From Pseudochrobactrum asaccharolyticum (GTDB taxonomy: Bacteria > Pseudomonadota > Alphaproteobacteria > Rhizobiales > Rhizobiaceae), in NCBI RefSeq assembly GCF_003314995.1, contig NZ_QNRH01000001.1, positions 683,436 through 747,435 on the forward strand: a DNA stretch of 64,000 bases. The letters are read 5' to 3'. This document shows positions 49,788 through 59,655 of this stretch, piece after piece. The notes below the pieces were generated by a model, which had not been told where the DNA came from, made no database searches, and saw only the letters and a list, made by a program, of their open reading frames with translations. Position 1 is the stretch's first letter. Every line of letters begins with the position of its first letter. The position numbers and the translations under genes are program-made.

Positions 49788-50348
49788 ATGAGCGATGCTC
49801 TGGATGTAAACGATCTGAAACGCCGCATGGAAGGCGCAATTCAGTCCTTCAAACATGATCTGGGCGGCTTGCGCACCGGTCGCGCTTCGGCAAGCTTGCT
49901 GGAGCCACTGACAATCGAAGCCTATGGCTCGACTATGCCGATCAACCAGGTGGCGCAGATTACAGTTCCTGAAGCCCGTATGCTTTCTGTTTCCGTTTGG
50001 GACAAGAGCATGGTTGGCGCTGTTGAACGTGCGATCCGTGACAGCGGTCTGGGGCTGAACCCGATCACAGACGGTATGACACTGCGCGTGCCGCTGCCGG
50101 AGCTGAACGAACAGCGCCGTAAAGAGCTGGTGAAGATTGCTAACCAATATGCTGAAGGTGCGAAAGTTGCTGTTCGTCACGTTCGCCGTGATGGTATGGA
50201 AAAGCTGAAGAAGCTGGAAAAAGACGGCGCTATCAGCCAGGACGACAGCCGTGTTCTGTCTGACAAAGTCCAGAAAATGACTGACGAGACCATTGTGGAA
50301 CTCGATAAGCTGCTGGTTACCAAAGAAGCGGAAATCATGCAGGTTTAA
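49788..50348 (+). CDS. frr: Ribosome recycling factor
   Basis: ATG 49788 follows AAGGAGAG. The 186-residue protein has the RRF pattern [49 protein letters not shown] and [17 protein letters not shown]. With EF-G it splits post-termination ribosomes. It sits between pyrH and uppS as in most proteobacteria. Confidence 0.98.
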   Translation: MSDALDVNDLKRRMEGAIQSFKHDLGGLRTGRASASLLEPLTIEAYGSTMPINQVAQITVPEARMLSVSVWDKSMVGAVERAIRDSGLGLNPITDGMTLRVPLPELNEQRRKELVKIANQYAEGAKVAVRHVRRDGMEKLKKLEKDGAISQDDSRVLSDKVQKMTDETIVELDKLLVTKEAEIMQV

Positions 50349-50361
50349 TCTGCAACAATAT

Positions 50362-50403
50362 TGTGTCAGAGTGATTTCGGTATTGCGATCTCACTCTGAC
50401 ACA
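50362..50403 (+). other. 13-bp perfect hairpin after frr
   Basis: TGTGTCAGAGTGA (50362-50374) pairs perfectly with TCACTCTGACACA (50391-50403), 13 bases after the frr stop. No U-tract follows (TGGTCTG). Confidence 0.65.
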
Positions 50404-50592
50404 TGGTCTGACCGGCCTTACCGATGAAGTTTAATATACTGTAAGTTCCGGTTTTCCGTACCGGATTGGCCGCGTAAATGACATGTTTGCGGGGTCATAT
50501 GAGCAGCATAGCTATGCTGAGTTATTTCCCAAAAACCGGATAAGTCTGGCGCCTGAGGGCAGCCGTCTGTCACTAAAGAGGAATATGCCCGA

Positions 50593-51357
50593 ATGTCCGA
50601 TCCGCGTCACATCGCCATTATTATGGATGGCAATGGTCGTTGGGCTAAAGCACGTGGTTTGCCGCGTGTTGCCGGTCATAAAGCGGGGGTGGACACCTTG
50701 CGCGCGATTGTCCGCGCTGCGGGGGACAAAGGTCTTGAATTCCTGACACTGTTTGCATTTTCCTCTGAAAACTGGACACGCCCGACCTCTGAAGTTACAG
50801 AGCTGATGGGCTTGCTGAAGCTGTTCATTCGTCGTGACCTGAGCAAACTTCACAGTCAGAATGTGCGTGTGCGCATCATCGGCTCGCGTGAAGATCTGGC
50901 TTCCGACATTTGCAGTCTTCTGGAAGAGGCGGAAACCCGAACCGCTGCCAATACCGGGCTGACCCTTGTGATTGCCTTTAATTACGGCTCCCGTGACGAG
51001 TTGGCGCGCGGTATGCGCAAGATCGCTGAGGATGTTGCGGCTGGACGGCTGAAGCCGGAGGCGATTACCGCGGAAATGATTGCATCAAAGCTGGATACAG
51101 ACTGGATTCCTGATCCTGATCTGATTATCCGTACCAGCGGTGAGATGCGCCTTTCTAATTTTTTGCTCTGGCAGGCGGCTTATTCAGAGTTTTTATTTGC
51201 ACCGGAATACTGGCCGGACTTCAAGCCTGCGCATTTCTATGCAGCAATCGACGAGTATCATAAGCGTGTTCGCCGCTTCGGCGGGCTGACCACAGAAGAA
51301 TTGCAGGACTTTTCCGGTGATTCTGATGTCGTGCCTTTGCGGCATACGGCAGGATAA
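50593..51357 (+). CDS. uppS: Isoprenyl transferase (undecaprenyl diphosphate synthase)
   Basis: ATG 50593 follows GAGGAATATG. The 254-residue cis-prenyltransferase has [39 protein letters not shown] and the C-terminal [20 protein letters not shown]. It builds the C55 carrier for peptidoglycan and O-antigen synthesis. cdsA follows after 60 bp. Confidence 0.97.
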   Translation: MSDPRHIAIIMDGNGRWAKARGLPRVAGHKAGVDTLRAIVRAAGDKGLEFLTLFAFSSENWTRPTSEVTELMGLLKLFIRRDLSKLHSQNVRVRIIGSREDLASDICSLLEEAETRTAANTGLTLVIAFNYGSRDELARGMRKIAEDVAAGRLKPEAITAEMIASKLDTDWIPDPDLIIRTSGEMRLSNFLLWQAAYSEFLFAPEYWPDFKPAHFYAAIDEYHKRVRRFGGLTTEELQDFSGDSDVVPLRHTAG

Positions 51358-51417
51358 ATTAGCGGGTGATTCAGGCTGCCTGAACACGAGTCACACTATT
51401 CAGGGGCGAGGGGTTTC

Positions 51418-52230
51418 GTGTCCAATTTACAATTGCGTATCATGACGGCGGCAGTGCTTGCGCCTGTTACAATTTTGCTGATCTGGCTTGGAGGTATGAG
51501 CTTCCGTGTGCTGGCTGTCGTGATCGGCTTCGCGATTTTCTTTGAATGGACGACGTTGAGCGCCTCAAAGCAGACACGCTCCGGTCTGACGGCAGCGTGG
51601 GCGGTATTGTCCATCGCTGCCGGTTTGCTGTTGATTGAAGTGCCATCACTGCAAATTCTGGCTATTCTTGCTGCCGGTGCGATTTTTCTCGTTCAGCGCT
51701 CAAACTGGGCTGCTGCGGGTCTGCTCTATGCCGGTGTGCCCATGGTTTGTCTGGCCGTTCTGCGCGGGGACACAACATCAGGGCTGATTGCGATCATCTA
51801 TCTTTTCGCGCTTGTCTGGGCGACAGATATTTTTGCTTATTTTACCGGCCGCACTTTTGGCGGGCCAAAACTGGCCCCACGTTTTTCTCCGAATAAAACC
51901 TGGTCCGGTGCAATCGGTGGTGTTGTCGCCGCAATGATTGCTGCCGCAGCGGTAAGCTATTTCAGTTTTGATCGCGTGAAATATCCGATGGTCATACTGG
52001 CGATCATGCTTTCTGTTGCTTCGCAGATCGGTGATCTTGGCGAATCCTGGGTTAAGCGCCGCTTTGGTGCCAAGGATTCCGGTAAGTTATTGCCGGGTCA
52101 CGGTGGCGTGATGGATCGTGTTGACGGTTTGATCGTGGCTGCGGTTATGCTTTATGTGATTGGCGCTTTGGTGACCGGATCGGATACACCATCATCTATG
52201 TTTATCGGTATTGTTTTGCAGCCTCTGTGA
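51418..52230 (+). CDS. cdsA: Phosphatidate cytidylyltransferase
   Basis: A GTG start at 51418 follows GGGGCGAGGGG. The 270-residue membrane protein makes CDP-diacylglycerol, the precursor of all main phospholipids. The C-terminal CdsA signature reads ESWVKRRFGAKDSGKLLPGH followed by GGVMDRVDG. About eight membrane helices are visible. rseP follows after 51 bp. A dxr gene, found here in many gammaproteobacteria, is absent. Confidence 0.95.
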   Translation: MSNLQLRIMTAAVLAPVTILLIWLGGMSFRVLAVVIGFAIFFEWTTLSASKQTRSGLTAAWAVLSIAAGLLLIEVPSLQILAILAAGAIFLVQRSNWAAAGLLYAGVPMVCLAVLRGDTTSGLIAIIYLFALVWATDIFAYFTGRTFGGPKLAPRFSPNKTWSGAIGGVVAAMIAAAAVSYFSFDRVKYPMVILAIMLSVASQIGDLGESWVKRRFGAKDSGKLLPGHGGVMDRVDGLIVAAVMLYVIGALVTGSDTPSSMFIGIVLQPL

Positions 52231-52281
52231 AACTAACAGCGAAGACAGTTTTTTGGAATTTGAAAGTCGGGAGACAGGGTT

Positions 52282-53421
52282 TTGAGTGATCCCTTAGGAT
52301 ATTTATTCGGCGGCGAAAGCTTGCTGGTTGGTACATTGCTTCCGTTTATTCTTGTTCTGGCTGTTGTTGTTTTTGTTCATGAGATGGGACATTTTATCGT
52401 CGGTCGCCTATGCGGTATCGGCGTTCAGGCGTTCTCTATTGGTTTCGGACCGGAGCTGATCGGTTATACTGCACGTAATGGCACACGCTGGAAACTCTGC
52501 GCGATCCCATTGGGTGGCTATGTAAAATTTGTCGGTGACCTCAATGCTGCCAGTGCGCCTGACGGGCAGGGTGTGGCCGCTATGAGCGAAGCTGAGCGTA
52601 AAGTGGCTTTCCCTGCTCAGCCGGTCTGGAAACGTGCAGCTACCGTTTTTGCAGGGCCTGCATTCAACTTCCTGCTGACGATTGCGATTCTAAGCTTTTT
52701 CTTCGCCAGCTACGGACGCATGGTCGCTGATCCGACCATTGCGGAAGTAAATGCAGGCAGTCCTGCTGCTATTGCCGGTTTCAAGCCGGGCGATCGCTTT
52801 ATCAATGTTGAAGGCAGTGAGATTACGACTTTCACCGATGTGCAGCGCATTGTAAATGGCCGCAGCGGTGATGAACTGTCTTTCACCGTTGAGCGTGATG
52901 GGCGTGAAATCGAGCTTAAGGCTGTTCCGGAATTGATGGAACAGACCGACGCACTGGGCAATAAAATCAAGCTTGGTGTCATTGGTGTAACTATCACCAA
53001 AGATACAGGAAATTTTCGCCGCATTGAATATTCACCACTCGAATCGGTTGGTGCTGCGGTTGTGGAGACCGGACATATTATCAGCCGCACCGGTACTTTC
53101 ATGAAAAGACTGGTGATGGGGCGTGAGGATAAATGTCAGTTGGGCGGGCCGGTAAAAATCGCTAATATGGCGGGGCAGGCGGCGCAACACGGCTTTGAAT
53201 GGCTGGTTCAGCTGATTGCAATGTTGTCGGTTGGCATTGGATTGTTCAATTTATTTCCACTCCCCCCTCTTGATGGCGGGCATCTGGTGATTTATGCCGG
53301 TGAAGCTGTATTGGGACGTCCGGTTCCGGTAGCAGTGCAGGAATTGTTCTTCCGGCTTGGTTTCTTTGTCGTTATCGGCTTCATGGGATTCGTTTTTTAT
53401 AATGATCTCTTTGGTTGCTGA
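52282..53421 (+). CDS. rseP: RseP-type site-2 intramembrane metalloprotease
   Basis: A TTG start at 52282 is supported by CGGGAGACAGGG. The 379-residue membrane protease has the zinc motif VFVHEMGHF near the N-terminus, a PDZ domain (about residues 145-215: ADPTIAEVNAGSPAAIAGFK) and the second zinc motif NLFPLPPLDGGH near residue 330. It cuts transmembrane anti-sigma factors or signal-peptide remnants. One PDZ domain is seen here, where the E. coli protein has two. bamA follows. Confidence 0.95.
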   Translation: MSDPLGYLFGGESLLVGTLLPFILVLAVVVFVHEMGHFIVGRLCGIGVQAFSIGFGPELIGYTARNGTRWKLCAIPLGGYVKFVGDLNAASAPDGQGVAAMSEAERKVAFPAQPVWKRAATVFAGPAFNFLLTIAILSFFFASYGRMVADPTIAEVNAGSPAAIAGFKPGDRFINVEGSEITTFTDVQRIVNGRSGDELSFTVERDGREIELKAVPELMEQTDALGNKIKLGVIGVTITKDTGNFRRIEYSPLESVGAAVVETGHIISRTGTFMKRLVMGREDKCQLGGPVKIANMAGQAAQHGFEWLVQLIAMLSVGIGLFNLFPLPPLDGGHLVIYAGEAVLGRPVPVAVQELFFRLGFFVVIGFMGFVFYNDLFGC

Positions 53422-53684
53422 TCTGATCTGGACATAGTCTAGGCCGTTGAATTATAAAACATTAACGATTTGTGTAAAAACCGGAGGGGGATTATACGAA
53501 AAAGCAGTAATTTGTTTACCATGCTATTGGAATTGCGTGGCACCTGTGCCACGCTCGGCAATGAAGTAAACAGATTTTAATTGAGATGCTTGCTTGTATA
53601 TGAAAACCGGTTATTACAGTTTGCATTATGCGCTATTCTCCCGAAATACGGCTCGGGGCAACGAAACGAAGGTTAAATAGACCT

Positions 53685-56081
53685 ATGACGGCAAATTCAA
53701 AGTTCTTTGGTGCTGCTTCTGCGGTCGCTATGTCGGTAGCTATGGTTGCTGCCGGTACATCAGCGATCTCATTTGCTACTGTGAGTGTTGCACAGGCAGC
53801 AGTCGTAAGTCGGATTGACGTTCGCGGTAACAAGCGGGTTGATGCAGCGACTATTCGTGGCGCTATCGCTATCAAACCGGGTAAATCATTTACCAATGCT
53901 GATATTGATGCGGCTGTTAAGAGCCTGTTCAATATGGGCCTGTTCTCAGATGTTCGCATCAGCCAGTCCGGCGGCGCGCTTGTTGTAAGTGTTTCTGAGT
54001 TCTCCGTTGTTAATAACGTCCTGTTCCAGGGTAATAAAAAGGTCAAGGATGCGGATCTCGCCCGTGCGGTTGAGTTGAAAGCCCGTAGCCCGTTTGATCC
54101 TGCCCAGATGGAAACAGATCGTCAGTCCATCATTCAGGCTTACAAGCATGTTGGCCGTAGCGACGCGATTGTTAATGCCCGTACCGTTGACCTTGGTCAG
54201 GGACGTGTAAACGTTGTTTATGAAATCACTGAAGGCGGCCGTACAAAAATCGCCAATATCGATTTCGTTGGTAACGAAGCATTCGGTGGTCGTCGTCTGC
54301 GCGATGTGATCTCGACAAAACGTACAAATCCTCTGTCATGGCTGACCCGCGGCGATATCTATAGCGAAGATCGTCTGCAGGCTGATGAAGAAGCGCTGCG
54401 TCGTTTCTACTACAACCGTGGTTATGCTGACTTCCGCGTTGTTTCTTCTAACGCGACACTTGATCCTGCAACCAATGAATACACAATCACCTTCACAGTT
54501 GAAGAAGGTCAGCGTTATACATTCGGTGATGTTCAGGTTGAAAGCACAATCCCGGGTGTTGATGCGCAGGCTCTCGATGGCATGCTGAAAAGCCGTGCGG
54601 GTAAAGTTTATAGTGCAAGCGATGTTGAAAAGTCGGTTGAAGCTGTAACTGAACGCGTTGCCGGTAATGGTTATGCTTTCGCGAAAGTTGAGCCACGTGG
54701 TGACCGTAATTTCGAGAATCACACAATCTCGGTTGTTTATAATGTGGAAGAAGGTCCGCGCGCTTACGTGCAGCGTATCGAAATTCGCGGTAACGATAAG
54801 ACCCGTGATTATGTAATTCGTCGTGAATTCGATATGAGTGAAGGCGATGCTTTCAATCAGGTTATGATCACGCGCGCCAAGCGTCGTCTTGAAGCTCTGC
54901 AATTCTTCCAGACAGTAAACATCTCGACCGCTCAGGGTTCTGAGCCGGATCAGGTTGTACTGATCGTTGATGTTGTTGAGAAGCCTACAGGTGAGTTCTC
55001 CATCGGTGCGGGTTATACCTCTGGTGGTGAAACACCAGGTGCTTCGGTTGAAGGTTCTGTTGCTGAGCGTAACTTCCTCGGTCGTGGCCAGTACATCAAG
55101 ATTGGTGCTGGTGCTGGTCAGGATAACGCCCGTAACTACTCCTTCTCGTTCACTGAGCCTTATTTCCTTGGTCAGCGTATGTCTGCCGGTTTCGACGTAT
55201 TCCGCAAAACATACAGCGTACGTAACGATTATGATGTAGAGCAGACCGGTGGTACAATCCGCTTCGGCTTGCCAATTACGGATAATTTCGGCGCCAGCGT
55301 TGGCTATAACCTTGTTCAAGAAAAATATAAGCTGGACATGGGTCGTTTACAGGCCGGTGAAGATCGTAATGATCAGGCTACGCTTGAGAAATATTGGGCT
55401 CCAGCTCTGATCGAAGCTTCGAAGCAAAGCCCGTGGTTGCGTTCTTCGATTTCCTATGCTCTGACCTATAATTCTATTGATGATCAGAACAATCCGCATG
55501 ATGGTATTTATGCGCGCTTCGGACAGGAATTCGCCGGTCTCGGTGGTGATGCTAAGTTCATCAAGACAACTGCAAAAGCATCTTATTATAAGACACTGCT
55601 GCAGGAAGCTGATGTTGTTGGTGTGCTGACTGCCGGCGGTGGTTATGTGCATAAGCTGACAGATGATGGTCTGCGTATCTTTGATATGTTCAAAGGTAAT
55701 ACAGATATGATCCGCGGCTTTAAATATAACGGTATTGGGCCTTATCAGGATGCTACTAACGGTGATCGTTATTGGCTTGGTGGTACGACTTACTTCCACG
55801 CAAGTGCTGAAGTTCAGTTCCCGATGCCGGTTATTCCTGAAAGCCTTGGTATCCGCGGTGCATTCTTTGCTGATGCTGCAACACTTTATGGTAATAAAAC
55901 CGAAGGTAGTGCTTCGAACCCTATCTATGGTACCGGAAGTTCGTTGCGTGCTTCTGCTGGTGTGAGCTTAATGTGGGCTTCGCCGTTTGGACCGCTGCGC
56001 TTTGACTACGCTATTCCGCTTAAGAAAGAAGATTCCGACAAGGTTCAGAACTTCAACTTCGGTATGTCGAGCAAATTCTGA
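53685..56081 (+). CDS. bamA: BamA, outer-membrane protein insertase
   Basis: The start is taken at ATG 53685, with AAGG fourteen bases upstream; the frame continues to 53628 but without a binding site. The precursor of 798 residues has a signal peptide (cleavage near AQAA, about residue 38). Five POTRA domains follow (about 40-415; the first starts VVSRIDVRGNKRVD), then a 16-strand barrel ending FGMSSKF with the C-terminal Phe. It folds barrels into the outer membrane. It lies between rseP and lpxD, the conserved order. Confidence 0.96.
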   Translation: MTANSKFFGAASAVAMSVAMVAAGTSAISFATVSVAQAAVVSRIDVRGNKRVDAATIRGAIAIKPGKSFTNADIDAAVKSLFNMGLFSDVRISQSGGALVVSVSEFSVVNNVLFQGNKKVKDADLARAVELKARSPFDPAQMETDRQSIIQAYKHVGRSDAIVNARTVDLGQGRVNVVYEITEGGRTKIANIDFVGNEAFGGRRLRDVISTKRTNPLSWLTRGDIYSEDRLQADEEALRRFYYNRGYADFRVVSSNATLDPATNEYTITFTVEEGQRYTFGDVQVESTIPGVDAQALDGMLKSRAGKVYSASDVEKSVEAVTERVAGNGYAFAKVEPRGDRNFENHTISVVYNVEEGPRAYVQRIEIRGNDKTRDYVIRREFDMSEGDAFNQVMITRAKRRLEALQFFQTVNISTAQGSEPDQVVLIVDVVEKPTGEFSIGAGYTSGGETPGASVEGSVAERNFLGRGQYIKIGAGAGQDNARNYSFSFTEPYFLGQRMSAGFDVFRKTYSVRNDYDVEQTGGTIRFGLPITDNFGASVGYNLVQEKYKLDMGRLQAGEDRNDQATLEKYWAPALIEASKQSPWLRSSISYALTYNSIDDQNNPHDGIYARFGQEFAGLGGDAKFIKTTAKASYYKTLLQEADVVGVLTAGGGYVHKLTDDGLRIFDMFKGNTDMIRGFKYNGIGPYQDATNGDRYWLGGTTYFHASAEVQFPMPVIPESLGIRGAFFADAATLYGNKTEGSASNPIYGTGSSLRASAGVSLMWASPFGPLRFDYAIPLKKEDSDKVQNFNFGMSSKF

Positions 56082-56148
56082 TAAGTTTGCTTTTTCCTGA
56101 GGCGATAATTCTGCAAGGAAGCTTCGCCTCAGGAGAGAAAGTTTGTTG

Positions 56149-57195
56149 ATGGCAGATCCTGTATTTTATACTCTGTCCTGTGCAGTCAACGTCGCTGATA
56201 TTGCTCAATTGACCGGTTCTGAATTACTGACAAAGCAGTATGCTGACCGTAAGATTGAGCATTTAGCGTCTTTGGATAATGCCACGTCGGATTCATTGGT
56301 CTTCCTTGAAGGTAAGAAGAACGAAACTGCTTTGAGAAATCTCAAAGCAGCTGCTGTGCTTTGTGCTGAGGCGCAAGCGGGTTTAATTCCGGAAGGTATT
56401 GCGGTTCTCGTTAGCCGTTCACCACAGCGTGATTTTGCAGCAGTAGGTCGTAAATTATTTGAGCAGGCGGTTCATCCGCGCTCATTGCTTGGCATTCCGG
56501 GCATTTCGGAAAATGCCACAATTCATCCGACGGCTGAAATTGAAGGCACGGTTACGATTGAGCCGGGCGCTGTTATCGGTGCCAATGTGTCGATCGGTTC
56601 TGGTTCAACCATCAGTGCTAACAGTGTGATTGGTGCGGGCTGTAAAATCGGCCGCGATTGTATCATTGCACCCAATGTTTCAGTCACTTATGCATTGCTT
56701 GGCAATCGCGTTTATCTGCATCCGGGTGTCCGTATCGGTCAGGATGGTTTCGGCTTTGTACCGGGCCCTGCAGGGCTTGAAAAAGTGCCGCAGCTTGGCC
56801 GCGTGATCATTCAGGATAATGTGGAAATTGGTGCGAATACAACGATTGACCGTGGCTCTTTGAGCGACACGGTGATCGGTGAGGGTACTAAGATCGATAA
56901 TCTGGTACAGGTCGCGCATAATGTTAAAATCGGCCGTCATTGCGTTATTGCAGCCCATACAGGTATTTCCGGTAGTGTGACGATCGGGGATATGGCGATG
57001 ATTGGTGGCCGTGTTGGTCTGGCTGATCACATTAATATCGGTTCGCGCGTACAAATTGCTGCTGCGAGTGGTGTTATGAATGATATTCCGGATGGTGAGA
57101 GATGGGGTGGTCTGCCTGCCAGACCGCTGAAACAATGGTTCCGTGATATCGCGACTTTGCGCAGTATCGGACAGAGTAAAAAGGAGAAATCCTGA
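56149..57195 (+). CDS. lpxD: UDP-3-O-(3-hydroxyacyl)glucosamine N-acyltransferase
   Basis: AGGAGAG at 56131-56137 precedes TTG 56143, TTG 56146 and ATG 56149; I chose the ATG (348 residues). The left-handed beta-helix is built of hexapeptide repeats (for example [20 protein letters not shown]) with the catalytic His in [11 protein letters not shown]. It adds the second 3-hydroxyacyl chain to UDP-glucosamine in lipid A synthesis. It begins 67 bp after bamA, and fabZ begins one base after its stop. Confidence 0.96.
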   Translation: MADPVFYTLSCAVNVADIAQLTGSELLTKQYADRKIEHLASLDNATSDSLVFLEGKKNETALRNLKAAAVLCAEAQAGLIPEGIAVLVSRSPQRDFAAVGRKLFEQAVHPRSLLGIPGISENATIHPTAEIEGTVTIEPGAVIGANVSIGSGSTISANSVIGAGCKIGRDCIIAPNVSVTYALLGNRVYLHPGVRIGQDGFGFVPGPAGLEKVPQLGRVIIQDNVEIGANTTIDRGSLSDTVIGEGTKIDNLVQVAHNVKIGRHCVIAAHTGISGSVTIGDMAMIGGRVGLADHINIGSRVQIAAASGVMNDIPDGERWGGLPARPLKQWFRDIATLRSIGQSKKEKS

Positions 57196-57196
57196 T

Positions 57197-57658
57197 ATGA
57201 ATGAGAATGTTGAGCAGAAGAGCCTTGGTTCAGCTGATATTCAGAAGTTGCTTGCAGTTCTGCCGCATCGTTATCCGTTTCTTCTGATTGACCGGATTGT
57301 CGATATTGACGGTGATGATTCCGCGACTGGTATCAAAAATGTGACAATTAATGAGCCGCATTTTACTGGACATTTTCCAGCGCAGCCTATTATGCCAGGT
57401 GTGTTAATTCTCGAAGCAATGGCACAGACTGCCGGTGCAATTTCTATGTTCAAAATGGGCCTGGAAAATGCAGGTTCAGTCTTCCTTTTGACAATCGATA
57501 ATGCAAAATTCCGCCGTCCGGTTGTTCCGGGCGACCAGATGTTGCTTCGTGTTAAGAAAATGAAACAGCGCGGCAATATTTCTAAGTTTGCCTGCATTGC
57601 TGAAGTTGACGGTGTGAAAGTTGCTGAAGCAGATGTTTCTGCTATGACCGGCGCATAA
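57197..57658 (+). CDS. fabZ: 3-hydroxyacyl-ACP dehydratase FabZ
   Basis: ATG 57197 has AAGGAG upstream, inside the end of lpxD. The 153-residue hot-dog-fold enzyme shows [13 protein letters not shown] with the catalytic His, and [20 protein letters not shown] followed by EAMAQ with the catalytic Glu. It dehydrates 3-hydroxyacyl-ACP and competes with LpxA and LpxD for the same acyl-ACP, so its place in the cluster helps balance phospholipid and lipid A synthesis. Confidence 0.97.
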   Translation: MNENVEQKSLGSADIQKLLAVLPHRYPFLLIDRIVDIDGDDSATGIKNVTINEPHFTGHFPAQPIMPGVLILEAMAQTAGAISMFKMGLENAGSVFLLTIDNAKFRRPVVPGDQMLLRVKKMKQRGNISKFACIAEVDGVKVAEADVSAMTGA

Positions 57659-57748
57659 GCACAGAGAACTTTCAGGTTCAAATAGATAAATGAACTTTCG
57701 GTGGCCGCTATCGGGCACCGATATAACTTAAGAAAAAGCGTGATTTAA

Positions 57749-58579
57749 ATGCGTGAAACCTTTATCCACCCGACAGCCTGTGTTGAAGCCGGCGCCAAAC
57801 TTGGTCAGGGTGTCTCCGTTGGTGCTTTTTGCCATATCGAGGCAGGTGCGGAGATTGGCGATAACAGCGAGCTGATGAGCCATGTTGTTGTCACCGGTTT
57901 TACGACTTTAGGCGAAAACGCTAAAGTTTTCCCGCATGCTATTCTTGGTTGCGAGCCGCAGAACGGTAAGCATAAAGGCGGACATACAAAGCTGCTGGTT
58001 GGTAAAAATGCGATGATCCGCGAAGGCGTGACCATGCATCGCGGTTCGGATACCAGCCGTGGTTATACCAATGTCGGCGATAACTCCACATTCCTTGCTT
58101 ATGCGCATGTGGCGCATGATTGCGACGTGGGTAATCACGTAACATTCGCGAATAATGTGATGATCGGTGGCCATTGCGAAATCGGCGACCATGCTATTCT
58201 TGGCGGCGGCGCAGCGGTGCATCAGTTTGTTCGTGTTGGCCATCATGCTTTTGTCGGCGGTATGGCTGCTGTTGTTCAGGACGTTATTCCTTTCGGTATG
58301 GCTATCGGTGTTCATGCGCATCTTGGTGGTCTGAACATCATTGGTATGAAACGCTCCGGTCTGGAACGTAAAGAAATTCATGCTGTTCGCCGTGCAACCC
58401 GTATGCTGTTTGACCGTACTAAACCGGTGAAAGAACGTGTTGAAGATGTGCGTGTAGAATTCGCGGATTCTGCAGCTGTTGCCGATCTGGTTGCCTTCAT
58501 TACGGCTGATGCAAAGCGTAGCTCTTTTACGACACCGCTTTTGCATGGCAAACACGGCCAGCTCGAAGATCATTCCTGA
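57749..58579 (+). CDS. lpxA: UDP-N-acetylglucosamine O-acyltransferase
   Basis: The 276-residue trimeric beta-helix protein carries out the first lipid A step. It begins FIHPTACVEAGAKLGQGVSV and has MIREGVTMHRGS, the catalytic His in AYAHVAHDCDVGNH and FVGGMAAVVQDVIPFG. The C-terminal helical part begins GLNIIGMKRSG. lpxI begins one base after the stop codon. Confidence 0.97.
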   Translation: MRETFIHPTACVEAGAKLGQGVSVGAFCHIEAGAEIGDNSELMSHVVVTGFTTLGENAKVFPHAILGCEPQNGKHKGGHTKLLVGKNAMIREGVTMHRGSDTSRGYTNVGDNSTFLAYAHVAHDCDVGNHVTFANNVMIGGHCEIGDHAILGGGAAVHQFVRVGHHAFVGGMAAVVQDVIPFGMAIGVHAHLGGLNIIGMKRSGLERKEIHAVRRATRMLFDRTKPVKERVEDVRVEFADSAAVADLVAFITADAKRSSFTTPLLHGKHGQLEDHS

Positions 58580-58580
58580 T

Positions 58581-59444
58581 ATGTCAAAAAGCGATGTTCC
58601 TGTGCAGAATGTTGATGCTGCAGCCAGAACCGCTATTATTGCCGGTAACGGGCTTCTACCACAGGTTGTGGCGGAGGCTCTTGAGAAAAAAGGCAATCCG
58701 CCATTTGTGGTTTGCCTGAAGGGCGAGGCGGATGACAGCCTGCGCCGTTTTGATAATGAAACCATTTCCGTGGTGGAATTTACCCGTCTGATCAAAGTGT
58801 TGAAGCAGTCGGGAGCGAAAAATGTCATTCTGGCCGGTGGTGTCCGACAACGTCCCCATTTAAGTGATATCCGTCTGGATTGGACAACAATCCGCGCTCT
58901 GCCGCGCATCTTTCGTGCTTTGGGCAAGGGCGATGATGCCTTACTACGCGCATTTATTGGTCTGCTGGAATCCTATGGCTTTCATATGGTCGGCGCGCAC
59001 CAGATTGTGCCTGATATTCTGGCACCGGCAGCGTCTGTGCTGACCACACGGGTGCCGGATAAAAAGGAACAGCGTAATATTGATCTTGCACGCGAAGCAG
59101 CCGTTATGCTCGGTAAGCTGGATGTCGGGCAGGGTGCAATTGCTGTTGGCGGACGTGTCGTAGCACTTGAAGGCGTTGAAGGCACAGATAATATGATTGA
59201 GCGCATTAAACAGATGCGTGCGGAAGGCCGTATTCCGCGGCAAGGCGGAGTATTGGTCAAATGCGCCAAGCCTATTCAGGATGAACGCGCTGATCTGCCG
59301 ACAATCGGTATTGATACTGTCAGCAATATTGCTGCGGCAGGCTTGGCTGGTATTGCAATTGAGGCCGGACGCACTGTTATGTTGTCCTATCATGACACCG
59401 TACAGGCTGCGAATGCGCAGAACCTGTTTATTGTTACCTTTTAA
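58581..59444 (+). CDS. lpxI: UDP-2,3-diacylglucosamine pyrophosphatase LpxI
   Basis: ATG 58581 directly follows the lpxA stop (TGATATG). The 287-residue protein belongs to the LpxI (DUF1009) family, which replaces LpxH in alphaproteobacteria and cuts UDP-2,3-diacylglucosamine to lipid X and UMP. Landmarks: AIIAGNGLLPQVVAEA, NVILAGGVRQRPH, VGGRVVALEGVEGTDNM and KPIQDERADLPTIGIDTV, the last with the region of the catalytic Asp. lpxB is usually next with no gap; here 211 bp intervene. Confidence 0.95.
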   Translation: MSKSDVPVQNVDAAARTAIIAGNGLLPQVVAEALEKKGNPPFVVCLKGEADDSLRRFDNETISVVEFTRLIKVLKQSGAKNVILAGGVRQRPHLSDIRLDWTTIRALPRIFRALGKGDDALLRAFIGLLESYGFHMVGAHQIVPDILAPAASVLTTRVPDKKEQRNIDLAREAAVMLGKLDVGQGAIAVGGRVVALEGVEGTDNMIERIKQMRAEGRIPRQGGVLVKCAKPIQDERADLPTIGIDTVSNIAAAGLAGIAIEAGRTVMLSYHDTVQAANAQNLFIVTF

Positions 59445-59655
59445 AAAGCCATCAATAACAGTGGGCTAGATCGTATCATAGTCAAGTTTGATCAACTTGG
59501 AGATTATGATAATGCGATTGCTAATTTATCCAAGAACAAGCGCTATAAATTCCATTAACGCGACTAGTACTGGAAAAACTTCAAAACGAATATAGCCTTG
59601 CCGTTGTTCAGCAACTATGCTCGGCATTTTCTACTCTTAAGGGTGCCGGACAGAG
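59445..59655. other. 211-bp spacer between lpxI and lpxB
   Basis: The spacer holds an imperfect palindrome (about 59468-59516: ATCGTATCATAGTCAAGTT against AACTTGGAGATTATGATAATGCGAT) and a 29-codon frame from 59512 that shows no family. Its A+T content is above that of its neighbours. It may be a remnant insertion, or the promoter region of lpxB. Confidence 0.5.

Noticed and set aside
54336-55319. 327-residue open frame antisense to bamA
   Set aside because: It mirrors the codon bias of bamA, is rich in Thr, Asn and Ile without any domain pattern, and has no binding site or promoter of its own.
59512-59600. 29-codon frame between lpxI and lpxB
   Set aside because: It has GGAGA upstream but is too short and lacks any similarity that I can recognise.
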